Shown here piece by piece: positions 1-4,460 of a stretch of 6,015 nucleotides of DNA. The stretch covers positions 1 to 6,015 of the forward strand of contig CAUHGY010000093.1 of the NCBI GenBank assembly GCA_959605945.1, written 5' to 3'. Source of the stretch: an uncultured Clostridia bacterium. Its GTDB lineage: Bacteria; Bacillota; Clostridia; Christensenellales; Borkfalkiaceae. The position numbers were made by a program, and so were the translations under genes. How positions within the stretch are numbered: position 1 is the first letter of the stretch; every line of letters begins with the position of its first letter. Under the pieces are notes generated by a model. That model was not told the DNA's origin. It was given only the letters and a program-made list of their open reading frames with translations, and searched no databases.

Positions 1-186
1 AGGGATTCTTCTGATAAGGGGCATCTGACCGCCTTCAAAACCGGGGCGCACTCCGCCGCCGCTTCTCGCCCACTGTCCTTTATGTCCTTTTCCGCTGGTT
101 TTGCCGAGACCGGAACCTATACCTCTTCCCAGTCTTTTTTTGGCAGTGGTCGCACCCTGCGCGGGACTTAAATCACCTAATCTCAT
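1..186 (-). CDS. rplO: 50S ribosomal protein L15, N-terminal part (cut by window edge)
   Basis: Large-subunit protein L15, a late-assembly protein that threads a long basic N-terminal arm into 23S rRNA. Only the first 62 codons are present; the frame is still open at the window edge, so the gene is truncated by the window and not by mutation. The translation starts MRLGDLSPAQ and carries the glycine/basic family signature: RGIGSGLGKTSGKGHKGQ at residues 21-38, then RSGGGVRPGFEGGQMPL at 41-57. The ATG at 184-186 lies 7 bases after an AAGGAG site (194-199). It follows rpmD, as in the spc operon of most bacteria. Residue 39 is Trp, where Lys or another polar residue is more usual from my memory of the family. 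Identity is certain. Confidence 0.97.
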   Translation of the reverse strand, partial: MRLGDLSPAQGATTAKKRLGRGIGSGLGKTSGKGHKGQWARSGGGVRPGFEGGQMPLIRRIP

Positions 187-200
187 ATCGAATCTCCTTA

Positions 201-404
201 TTACGCCTTCTCTACTTTCACGAGATATTTAACCTTTGCAATCATTCCCAGAATGCAGGGGTTTTCATCGTGAATTCTGAAAGAATTGACTTTTTTAAGT
301 CCTAACGCAGCCACAATTTTCTTGTGCTGCGGCAGAACCGCTATCGTACTTTTCACGAGCGTAACTTTTATTTTGTTCGCTTCGGTTTTCTTTGCTTTTG
401 CCAT
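201..404 (-). CDS. rpmD: 50S ribosomal protein L30
   Basis: L30 is a small large-subunit protein that binds 23S rRNA. The 67-residue product has the family core from residue 11: KIKVTLVKSTIAVLP, then HKKIVAALGLKKVNS (about 26-40), and ends in GMIAKVKYLVKVEKA. L30 is commonly about 60 residues, so the first 8-10 residues (MAKAKKTEAN) form a short Lys/Ala-rich extension. The frame is open further upstream to 473, inside rpsE, but the ATG at 402-404 is chosen because an AAGGAG site (414-419) sits 9 bases before it and the core follows. The stop is doubled (TAATAA), and the second TAA merges into the rplO ribosome binding site. The usual Pro-Ala-x-Arg-Gly-Met turn reads PCILGMI here, with Leu in the Arg position. 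The presence of L30 is normal for Bacillota and excludes few lineages. Confidence 0.96.
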   Translation of the reverse strand: MAKAKKTEANKIKVTLVKSTIAVLPQHKKIVAALGLKKVNSFRIHDENPCILGMIAKVKYLVKVEKA

Positions 405-413
405 AAAAGTACT

Positions 414-419
414 CTCCTT
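414..419 (-). promoter_or_regulatory. Shine-Dalgarno site of rpmD, fused to the rpsE stop codon
   Basis: On the minus strand the sequence reads TAAGGAGAG; the TAA is the rpsE stop (418-420) and AAGGAG is the ribosome binding site, 9 bases before the rpmD ATG at 404. It decides the start of rpmD against the longer open frame that runs to 473. A ribosome ending rpsE sits on the rpmD initiation region, which is consistent with translational coupling. Confidence 0.85.
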
Positions 420-939
420 AACCGATAATTTCTTCCACGGTCTTGCCGCGTACAGCCGCAATCTGTTCCGCACTTCTCAGGGATTTAAGACCTTCCATAG
501 CCGCTTTTACGCAGTTAATGGGGTTGTTTGTTCCGTGAGATTTGGTTCTGATATCTTTAATTCCCACTGCTTCCATAACCGCGCGGACGGGGCCGCCGGC
601 TATAACTCCGGTACCTTCTTCGGCAGGCATCATCAGCACGGACCCTCTGCCGAATTTACCGATTACTTCATGAGGAATGCTGCTGTTTAACAGCGCGCAG
701 GCAAACATATTCTTCTTCGCCCTTGCAGTGGCTTTGTCGATAGCTTCGGGAACTTCGTTGGCTTTACCCATGGCACAGCCTATTTTGCCCGCGCCGTCTC
801 CGACGACGACGAGTGCCGAAAATCTCATATTTCTGCCGCCCTTGACGACCTTGGTAACACGGTTTACAGCAATAAGCTTTTTGATAAGCCCGTCGTTTTC
901 TTCGGCCTTCCTGGGTGCTCTGTTATTATCTCTTGCCAT
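418..939 (-). CDS. rpsE: 30S ribosomal protein S5
   Basis: S5 sits at the back of the small subunit near helix 34 and the mRNA entry region, and affects decoding fidelity and spectinomycin response. The 173-residue product has the N-terminal S5 (dsRBD-like) domain with LIAVNRVTKVVKGGRNMRFS (22-41), which contains the loop where spectinomycin-resistance changes map in E. coli, followed by ALVVVGDGAGKIG (42-54) and GKANEVPEAI (58-67). The C-terminal domain has EEGTGVIAGGPVRAVME (107-123) and NNPINCVKAAMEGL (138-151), ending RGKTVEEIIG. The loop residues look wild type, so nothing in the sequence indicates spectinomycin resistance. The ATG at 937-939 is 9 bases after AAGGAG (949-954). It lies between rplR and rpmD, the standard spc order. 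Confidence 0.98.
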   Translation of the reverse strand: MARDNNRAPRKAEENDGLIKKLIAVNRVTKVVKGGRNMRFSALVVVGDGAGKIGCAMGKANEVPEAIDKATARAKKNMFACALLNSSIPHEVIGKFGRGSVLMMPAEEGTGVIAGGPVRAVMEAVGIKDIRTKSHGTNNPINCVKAAMEGLKSLRSAEQIAAVRGKTVEEIIG

Positions 940-960
940 TTTAGTTTTCTCCTTGATTTT

Positions 961-1329
961 TTAGAATTCCAGGCCGCCTTTTCTTGCGCCGTCAGCCAGA
1001 TTCTGAACGCGTCCGGTATAAAGATAGCCGCCTCTGTCAAACACGACCGCGCTTATCTTCTTTTCCTTAGCTTTCTTCGCCAGCAGTTCGCCTACGGCAA
1101 ATGCCTGTGCCTTCTTGTCCTTGCCTTCCAAAGCGCCTTTTATCTCTTTGTCGAGCGTAGACGCCGTAACCAAGGTATTTCCCTTAACGTCGTCTATAAT
1201 CTGCGCATAGATGTGATTCAAGCTTCTGTAAACCGAAAGTCTGGGAATTTCCGCAGTTCCTTTCACCTTGCTTCTCACTCTCTTATGTCTTTTTTGTCTG
1301 TCCTGATTTTTATTGATTTTTTGAATCAT
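961..1329 (-). CDS. rplR: 50S ribosomal protein L18
   Basis: L18 binds 5S rRNA together with L5 and anchors the central protuberance of the large subunit. The 122-residue product has the basic N-terminal arm (KNQDRQKRHKRVRSKVKGT, 7-25), then IPRLSVYRSLNHIYAQIIDD (28-47), and the strongly conserved C-terminal FDRGGYLYTGRVQNLADGA (97-115) ending GLEF. The open frame extends to 1374, but the extra 15 residues (MCRIRHEKRL...) are not family-like, and AGGAG at 1337-1341 stands 7 bases before the ATG at 1327-1329, so that start is preferred. It is the only gene here preceded by a long gap (94 bases after rplF), which may mean separate regulation or simply loose packing. Confidence 0.97.
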   Translation of the reverse strand: MIQKINKNQDRQKRHKRVRSKVKGTAEIPRLSVYRSLNHIYAQIIDDVKGNTLVTASTLDKEIKGALEGKDKKAQAFAVGELLAKKAKEKKISAVVFDRGGYLYTGRVQNLADGARKGGLEF

Positions 1330-1336
1330 CGTTATA

Positions 1337-1341
1337 CTCCT
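1337..1341 (-). promoter_or_regulatory. Shine-Dalgarno site of rplR
   Basis: On the minus strand CAGGAGT lies 7 bases before the ATG at 1329. It supports MIQKINKN as the true N-terminus of L18 and argues against the in-frame ATG at 1374, which has no comparable site at a suitable distance. Confidence 0.8.
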
Positions 1342-1357
1342 GATTAATCGCTTTTCG

Positions 1358-1380
1358 TGCCGTATCCGACACACTCGGCA
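1358..1380. repeat. Small imperfect inverted repeat in the rplF-rplR gap
   Basis: The arms TGCCG (1358-1362) and CGGCA (1376-1380) are complementary across a 13-base loop; an alternative inner pairing is CCGA (1366-1369) with TCGG (1375-1378) around a 5-base loop. The two pairings exclude each other because they share 1376-1378. Stems are short, and no U-tract follows on either strand, so it does not look like an intrinsic terminator. It lies directly downstream (in transcript order) of the ACGCGTC hairpin. Confidence 0.4.
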
Positions 1381-1403
1381 GACGCGTCAAAATCAAACGC
1401 GTC
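1381..1403. repeat. Inverted repeat GACGCGT-N9-ACGCGTC in the rplF-rplR gap
   Basis: The arms 1381-1387 and 1397-1403 are perfectly complementary over 7 bases with a 9-base loop, so the transcript can form a GC-rich hairpin. Each arm also holds the 6-base palindrome ACGCGT (1382-1387 and 1397-1402), spaced 15 bases apart, so the same sequence is also a pair of direct repeats (ACGCGTC). No T-run follows on the minus strand, so it is not a canonical terminator. It could be an mRNA processing or stability element, a protein-binding site, or chance. It is the strongest repeat in the longest non-coding stretch of the window. Confidence 0.6.
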
Positions 1404-1423
1404 CACTAAAAGTCAATAAATTT

Positions 1424-1969
1424 TTAGCCTTTGCCGCCCGCGGCTTTACCGACCTTTCTCTCTATCACTTCGTCGCTGTAACGAATGCCGTAGCCGTGAT
1501 AGGGTTCGGGTTCTCTTATGCCTCTGACCATTGCGGCGAACTGCCCCACTTTCTCTTTGTCTATGCCGCTGACAGTAATTTCAGTCTGCGACGGGCAGTC
1601 TAAGGCAATGCCGTCAATTTCTTCAACTTCCACGGGATGACTGAATCCCACGTTCATGACGAGCTTTTTGCCCTGTTTGGCGACTTTCCAGCCGACGCCG
1701 TTGACAATGAGCGATTTTTTAAACCCTTCGGTTACGCCTTTTACCATGTTGGCGCAAAGCGCTCTGTAAAGGCCGTGTTTTGCTTTTGTGGGTCCTAAGT
1801 CGTTGGCTCTGGTGAATTTTATGACCGAACCTTCCACGCTGGGGGTTATGATAGTATCGTATTTCTGACTCAATACGCCTTTAGGACCTTTAACGGACAT
1901 TACGCCGTCTTTTATTTCCACCGTTACGCCGGCGGGTATATCGATATGCGCGTTGCCTATTCTTGACAT
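1424..1969 (-). CDS. rplF: 50S ribosomal protein L6
   Basis: L6 binds 23S rRNA near the sarcin-ricin loop and the factor-binding site, and is added late in assembly. The 181-residue product has the usual two repeated alpha/beta domains: MSRIGNAHIDIPAGVTVEI at the N-terminus with VKGPKG (26-31), and a second domain starting near SLIVNGVGWKVAKQGKKL (86-103), with VSGIDKEKVGQFAA (133-146) and the C-terminal EPEPYHGYGIRYSDEV (153-168). The length is typical. The C-terminal motif usually reads EPYKGKGxRY; here it is EPYHGYGIRY. The frame is open to 1987, but TAGGAGGT at 1976-1983 is 6 bases before the ATG at 1967-1969, and the family starts with MSRIG. It follows rpsH with the stop codon built into its ribosome binding site. 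Confidence 0.98.
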   Translation of the reverse strand: MSRIGNAHIDIPAGVTVEIKDGVMSVKGPKGVLSQKYDTIITPSVEGSVIKFTRANDLGPTKAKHGLYRALCANMVKGVTEGFKKSLIVNGVGWKVAKQGKKLVMNVGFSHPVEVEEIDGIALDCPSQTEITVSGIDKEKVGQFAAMVRGIREPEPYHGYGIRYSDEVIERKVGKAAGGKG

Positions 1970-1975
1970 GGCTTT

Positions 1976-1983
1976 ACCTCCTA
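1976..1983 (-). promoter_or_regulatory. Shine-Dalgarno site of rplF, fused to the rpsH stop codon
   Basis: The minus strand reads TAGGAGGT, in which TAG (1981-1983) ends rpsH and AGGAGGT is a near-perfect match to the anti-Shine-Dalgarno complement. The ATG at 1969 is 6 bases further on. The longer open frame would begin at 1987, upstream of this site, and is therefore unlikely. Confidence 0.87.
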
Positions 1984-2367
1984 CCAAACGTAAGCGAGAA
2001 CTTCGCCGCCCTGATGGGCTTTCTTCGCTTCTTTACCGGTCATTATGCCTTTTGAAGTAGAAAGTATCGCAATGCCCAATCCTCCGAGAACCTGCGGTAC
2101 TTCATCGGTACCGACATATACTCTCAGTCCGGGTTTACTGACTCTCTTCAAACCGGTGATAACTTTTCTGCCGTTTTCGTATTTCAACGTAATGACTATC
2201 GTTCCCTGAACGCCGTCTTCTATCTTGACGTCGGAAACGTAACCTTCCTTCAGCAATATATCCGCAATCGCCTTTTTCGTGTTGGAAGCGGGAATTTCAA
2301 CCGTTTCGTGCTTTGCCATAAGAGCGTTTCTTATTCTGGTAAGCATATCCGCAATAACGTCTGTCAT
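1981..2367 (-). CDS. rpsH: 30S ribosomal protein S8
   Basis: S8 is a primary 16S rRNA binder (helix 21) that organises the central domain of the small subunit. In E. coli it also represses spc operon translation. The 128-residue product begins MTDVIADMLTRIRNALMAKH, has LLKEGYVSDVKIED (38-51) and RVSKPGLRVYV (75-85), and ends with the RNA-binding signature STSKGIMTGKEAKKAHQGGE (103-122) followed by VLAYVW. The VW end is typical of Gram-positive S8. The open frame continues to 2388, inside rpsZ, but AAAGGAGG (2376-2383) is 8 bases before the ATG at 2365-2367. I do not see a copy of the E. coli S8 autoregulatory hairpin in the rplN-rplE region, so how this operon is controlled is unknown. Confidence 0.98.
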   Translation of the reverse strand: MTDVIADMLTRIRNALMAKHETVEIPASNTKKAIADILLKEGYVSDVKIEDGVQGTIVITLKYENGRKVITGLKRVSKPGLRVYVGTDEVPQVLGGLGIAILSTSKGIMTGKEAKKAHQGGEVLAYVW

Positions 2368-2375
2368 ATCTTTCT

Positions 2376-2383
2376 CCTCCTTT
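2376..2383 (-). promoter_or_regulatory. Shine-Dalgarno site of rpsH, overlapping the rpsZ stop codon
   Basis: The minus strand reads TAAAGGAGGAG; TAA (2382-2384) ends rpsZ and AAAGGAGG is the ribosome binding site, 8 bases before the rpsH ATG. It rules out the upstream in-frame ATG at 2388, which lies inside rpsZ. Confidence 0.86.
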
Positions 2384-2567
2384 ACCAACTTGCCTTCTTC
2401 ACGCCGGGTATCTGACCCTTATAAGCCAGATTTCTGAAACATATACGGCAGATACCGTACTTTCTCAAAACGGCGTGGGGACGACCGCATATACTGCATC
2501 TCGTGTAGGCTCTTGTGGAATATTTAGCAGGTTTCTGCTGCTTGTTTATCATTGCTTTTTTAGCCAT
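2382..2567 (-). CDS. rpsZ: 30S ribosomal protein S14, zinc-binding type Z
   Basis: S14 belongs to the head of the small subunit and joins late with S3 and S10. The 61-residue product is the short zinc-binding form: CSIC at 24-27 and CRIC at 40-43 form the metal knuckles, with GRPHAVLRKYG between them and NLAYKGQIPGVKKASW as the conserved end. The longer, cysteine-free S14 (about 89-100 residues), which many bacteria use or switch to under zinc starvation, is not in this window. The gene sits between rplE and rpsH, the standard site. It starts at the ATG at 2565-2567, 7 bases after AAGGAG (2575-2580). Some databases call the same gene rpsN. Identity is certain. Confidence 0.98.
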   Translation of the reverse strand: MAKKAMINKQQKPAKYSTRAYTRCSICGRPHAVLRKYGICRICFRNLAYKGQIPGVKKASW

Positions 2568-2586
2568 TTTCTAACTCCTTATAACC

Positions 2587-3180
2587 TTACTTCGTCGCAA
2601 AAGGCATACCGAGCATTGCAAGCAATTCTCTCGCCTCTTCATCGGTTTTTGCAGTGGTGGTGATGCAGATATCGAATCCTCTTGTTTTTTCAACCTGATC
2701 GTATGAAATCTCGGGGAAGATAAGCTGTTCTTTCACACCCATTGCATAATTGCCCCTGCCGTCGAAAGACTTTTTGGAAACGCCCCTGAAGTCTCTGACT
2801 CTCGGAAGAGCGATAGATATAAATTTATCAAAAAATTCATACATTCTCGTTCCGCGGAGGGTGACCTTCATGCCGACGCTCTGCCCTTCTCTTATCTTAA
2901 AGTTTGCGACCGACTTTTTAGCTTGCGTCAAAACAGGTTTCTGGCCTGAAATAAGTTTAAGCTCTTCCTGAGCGAGCTGAACACTCTTGGCGTTGTCCTT
3001 GACGTCGCCGAGACCGGAGTTTATGGTGATTTTAACGAGCTTGGGGACCTGATTTACGTTCTTATAATTGAATTTCTTGATGAGCGCAGGCACCACCGTG
3101 GCGTCGTATAACGCTTTAACTCTGTTGGGAGTCTTCTCGGTTGCAGCTTCTTTAGCAACCTGAGTTTTCTTCGCTGCCAT
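2587..3180 (-). CDS. rplE: 50S ribosomal protein L5
   Basis: L5 binds 5S rRNA with L18 and contacts the P-site tRNA and S13 through the central protuberance. The 197-residue product has the family core from about residue 20: RVKALYDATVVPALIKKF (20-37), VPKLVKITINSGLGD (45-59), GQKPVLTQAKKSVANFKIR (79-97), and LPRVRDFRGVSKKSFDGRGN (125-144), with FPEISYDQV (155-163) near the end. L5 is usually about 180 residues; the first 18 (MAAKKTQVAKEAATEKTP) are an Ala/Lys-rich extension. The start is supported by GGAGGT (3189-3194), 8 bases before the ATG at 3178-3180. The common NMGVG turn reads NSGLG (54-58) here. It follows rplX with 15 bases between. Confidence 0.98.
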   Translation of the reverse strand: MAAKKTQVAKEAATEKTPNRVKALYDATVVPALIKKFNYKNVNQVPKLVKITINSGLGDVKDNAKSVQLAQEELKLISGQKPVLTQAKKSVANFKIREGQSVGMKVTLRGTRMYEFFDKFISIALPRVRDFRGVSKKSFDGRGNYAMGVKEQLIFPEISYDQVEKTRGFDICITTTAKTDEEARELLAMLGMPFATK

Positions 3181-3195
3181 TATATTTAACCTCCG

Positions 3196-3603
3196 TTATT
3201 TGCTCTCTGCGGGAGCTTCCGCAGCTTTTTTAGTCTTCTTCTTAGTGGTCTTAGCGGCTTTTGCAGCCTTTTTGACTTCTTTGGCTTCCTTGCCGGCATC
3301 GAGCACTGCTCCGCACTTCTTGCAGATGCGTGCCTTTTTATCGCCTTCTACCTTATAAGCCACACGAGTGGCTTTGTTGCAGGAAGGGCATACCACCAAT
3401 ACGTTGGAAGCGTCGATAGGTCCGGACTGATTCTGAATAGAACTCACTTCCTGCGCGCTTCTTGCTTTTTTGTGCTTTTTTTGTACGTTCACGCCGTCCA
3501 CAACGATTTTGTTCGTCTTGGGAAGAGCAACCAAAACCTTTGCGGTTTTTCCCGCGTCTTTACCCGTTATAACCAAAACCGTGTCGTTCTTTTTAACTTT
3601 CAT
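3196..3603 (-). CDS. rplX: 50S ribosomal protein L24 with zinc ribbon and Lys/Ala-rich tail
   Basis: L24 starts large-subunit assembly by binding the 5' domain of 23S rRNA and sits at the tunnel exit. The 135-residue product has the KOW domain at the start (MKVKKNDTVLVITGKDAGKT, 1-20), KIVVDGVNVQKKHKK (32-46), then a zinc-ribbon-like module with CPSC at 72-75 and CKKC at 94-97. Cysteine-bearing L24 is known in several Gram-positive and thermophilic lineages. The usual length is about 100-110, so residues from about 103 on (KEAKEVKKAAKAAKTT... to ESK) form a low-complexity basic tail of about 30 residues. AAGGAG (3611-3616), fused to the rplN stop, is 7 bases before the ATG at 3601-3603. The tail is open, in frame and without repeats large enough to suggest slippage. 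Confidence 0.97.
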   Translation of the reverse strand: MKVKKNDTVLVITGKDAGKTAKVLVALPKTNKIVVDGVNVQKKHKKARSAQEVSSIQNQSGPIDASNVLVVCPSCNKATRVAYKVEGDKKARICKKCGAVLDAGKEAKEVKKAAKAAKTTKKKTKKAAEAPAESK

Positions 3604-3614
3604 AGTCTTTCTCC

Positions 3615-3983
3615 TTATAACACTTCGGGCGCGAGAGAGATAATTCTCATATAGTCTTTATCTCTTAATTCCCTTGCTATCGGCCCGAAGATACGCGTTC
3701 CTCTGGGCTGTTTCTGGTTGTCTATGATAACTGCGGCGTTCTCGTCGAAACGAACGTATGTGCCGTCGTTTCTTCTGACCCCGCTCGTCGATCTTACTAT
3801 AACCGCTTTTACTACGTCGCCTTTTTTAACGGCGCCGCCGGGCGTTGCGGTCTTGACGGAGGCAACTATAACGTCGCCTATGTTACCCGTTCTTCTGAAA
3901 GAGCCGCCGAGTACCCTTATGCACATCAGTTCTTTTGCGCCGGAGTTATCCGCCGCTTTCAATCTGCTCTGTGGTTGTATCAT
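3615..3983 (-). CDS. rplN: 50S ribosomal protein L14
   Basis: L14 lies at the subunit interface, contacting 16S rRNA helix 14 (bridge B8), and is the target of the silencing factor RsfS. The 122-residue product is full length and highly conserved: MIQPQSRLKAADNSGAKE at the start, CIRVLGGSFRRTGNIGD (21-37), ATPGGAVKKGDVVKAVIVR (46-64), then RRNDGTYVRFDENAAVII (70-87) and PRGTRIFGPIARELR (93-107), ending SLAPEVL. In E. coli this gene opens the spc operon behind its own promoter; here it starts 11 bases after rpsQ, with AAGGAGG (3990-3996) overlapping that stop, so there is no room for a separate promoter in the gap. Start and identity are secure. Confidence 0.99.
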   Translation of the reverse strand: MIQPQSRLKAADNSGAKELMCIRVLGGSFRRTGNIGDVIVASVKTATPGGAVKKGDVVKAVIVRSTSGVRRNDGTYVRFDENAAVIIDNQKQPRGTRIFGPIARELRDKDYMRIISLAPEVL

Positions 3984-3989
3984 TCTGCG

Positions 3990-3996
3990 CCTCCTT
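3990..3996 (-). promoter_or_regulatory. Shine-Dalgarno site of rplN, fused to the rpsQ stop codon
   Basis: The minus strand reads TAAGGAGG, with TAA (3995-3997) ending rpsQ and AAGGAGG placed 6 bases before the rplN ATG at 3983. This is the point where E. coli separates the S10 and spc operons; here the two genes share their junction bases. Confidence 0.85.
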
Positions 3997-4249
3997 ATTT
4001 AGCCTTCTCTATTATTTCGGCAACACGCCAGTTTTTATCCTTGGAAAGTTTTCTCGTTTCCACAATAAGCACCTTATCGCCGATTCCGCACTCGTTAAGT
4101 TCGTCGTGCGCTTTAAATTTATGAGTTTTCTTGATCGTCTTTTTATAAAGGGGATGTTTTGCTCTCTCTTCGATTGCCACAACCACCGTTTTATCCATTT
4201 TATCGGAAACGACGATGCCGACTCTTTCTTTTCTCAAATTTCTTTCCAT
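3995..4249 (-). CDS. rpsQ: 30S ribosomal protein S17
   Basis: S17 is a primary 16S rRNA binder of the 5' domain (helices 7 and 11). The 84-residue product has an OB-fold core: MERNLRKERVGIVVSDKMDK (1-20), TVVVAIEERAKHPLYKK (21-37), THKFKAHDELNECGIGDKV (42-60), and VETRKLSKDKNWRVAEIIEK (63-82). Two ATGs lie six bases apart (4253-4255 and 4247-4249). The GGAG core (4257-4260) leaves only one base before the first but seven before the second, and the family usually begins at (M)ERNxRK, so I chose 4249. The longer version adds only Met-Asn. It is the last S10-operon gene of the E. coli layout and is followed at once by rplN. Confidence 0.96.
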   Translation of the reverse strand: MERNLRKERVGIVVSDKMDKTVVVAIEERAKHPLYKKTIKKTHKFKAHDELNECGIGDKVLIVETRKLSKDKNWRVAEIIEKAK

Positions 4250-4256
4250 ATTCATT

Positions 4257-4262
4257 CTCCTA
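4257..4262 (-). promoter_or_regulatory. Shine-Dalgarno site of rpsQ, fused to the rpmC stop codon; decides the start
   Basis: The minus strand reads TAGGAG (TAG 4260-4262 ends rpmC), followed by AATGAATATG with two ATGs. The site is too close (1 base) to the first ATG and correctly spaced (7 bases) for the second, which selects the shorter S17 of 84 residues. Confidence 0.82.
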
Positions 4263-4460
4263 CGCTTTAACCTGCAATTCCCTTGCCCTTAAAATGGTCT
4301 TTACCTTTGCAATATTCTTTCTGCAGGTTTTGAGGGACGCGGGATTTTCGAGCTGTCCTATCGCGTGACGGAAACGAAGGTTAAACAATTCTTCTTTAAG
4401 CTCATTGAGCTTGGTGTTCAGTTCGTCTACCGTTAATTCGTGAAGTTCTTTCGTTTTCAT
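4260..4460 (-). CDS. rpmC: 50S ribosomal protein L29
   Basis: L29 is a small two-helix protein at the tunnel exit next to L23, where it helps dock the signal recognition particle and trigger factor. The 66-residue product is typical in size: MKTKELHELTVDELNTKLNE (1-20), LKEELFNLRFRHAIGQLENP (21-40), and KNIAKVKTILRARE (48-61), which is the family signature. Its ATG (4458-4460) overlaps the rplP stop by one base (TAATG), and there is only a weak GAAGG upstream, 3 or 12 bases away depending on the copy. Translation is therefore probably coupled to rplP by re-initiation. Start and identity are secure. Confidence 0.97.
   Translation of the reverse strand: MKTKELHELTVDELNTKLNELKEELFNLRFRHAIGQLENPASLKTCRKNIAKVKTILRARELQVKA

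Noticed and set aside
286..690. Plus-strand open frame of 134 codons across rpmD and rpsE
   Set aside because: It is antisense to rpmD and rpsE, rich in Phe and Ser as expected from reversed Lys/Glu codons, and has no family resemblance.
832..861. Spectinomycin-resistance change in the S5 loop
   Set aside because: NRVTKVVKGGR matches the sensitive consensus as I know it; no deletion or charge change is seen in the loop.
1381..1403. Reading the GACGCGT hairpin as an intrinsic transcription terminator
   Set aside because: No run of T follows the stem on the minus strand (next bases TGCCGAGTG), and termination here would cut off the essential genes rplR to rplO. On the plus strand there is no gene to terminate.
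3181..3620. An S8 autoregulatory RNA site like that of the E. coli spc operon, near the rplX or rplE starts
   Set aside because: The junctions are 11 and 15 bases long, and I could not identify a helix 21-like hairpin with the bulged core around them. The Bacillus-type operon is not known to me to use this site.
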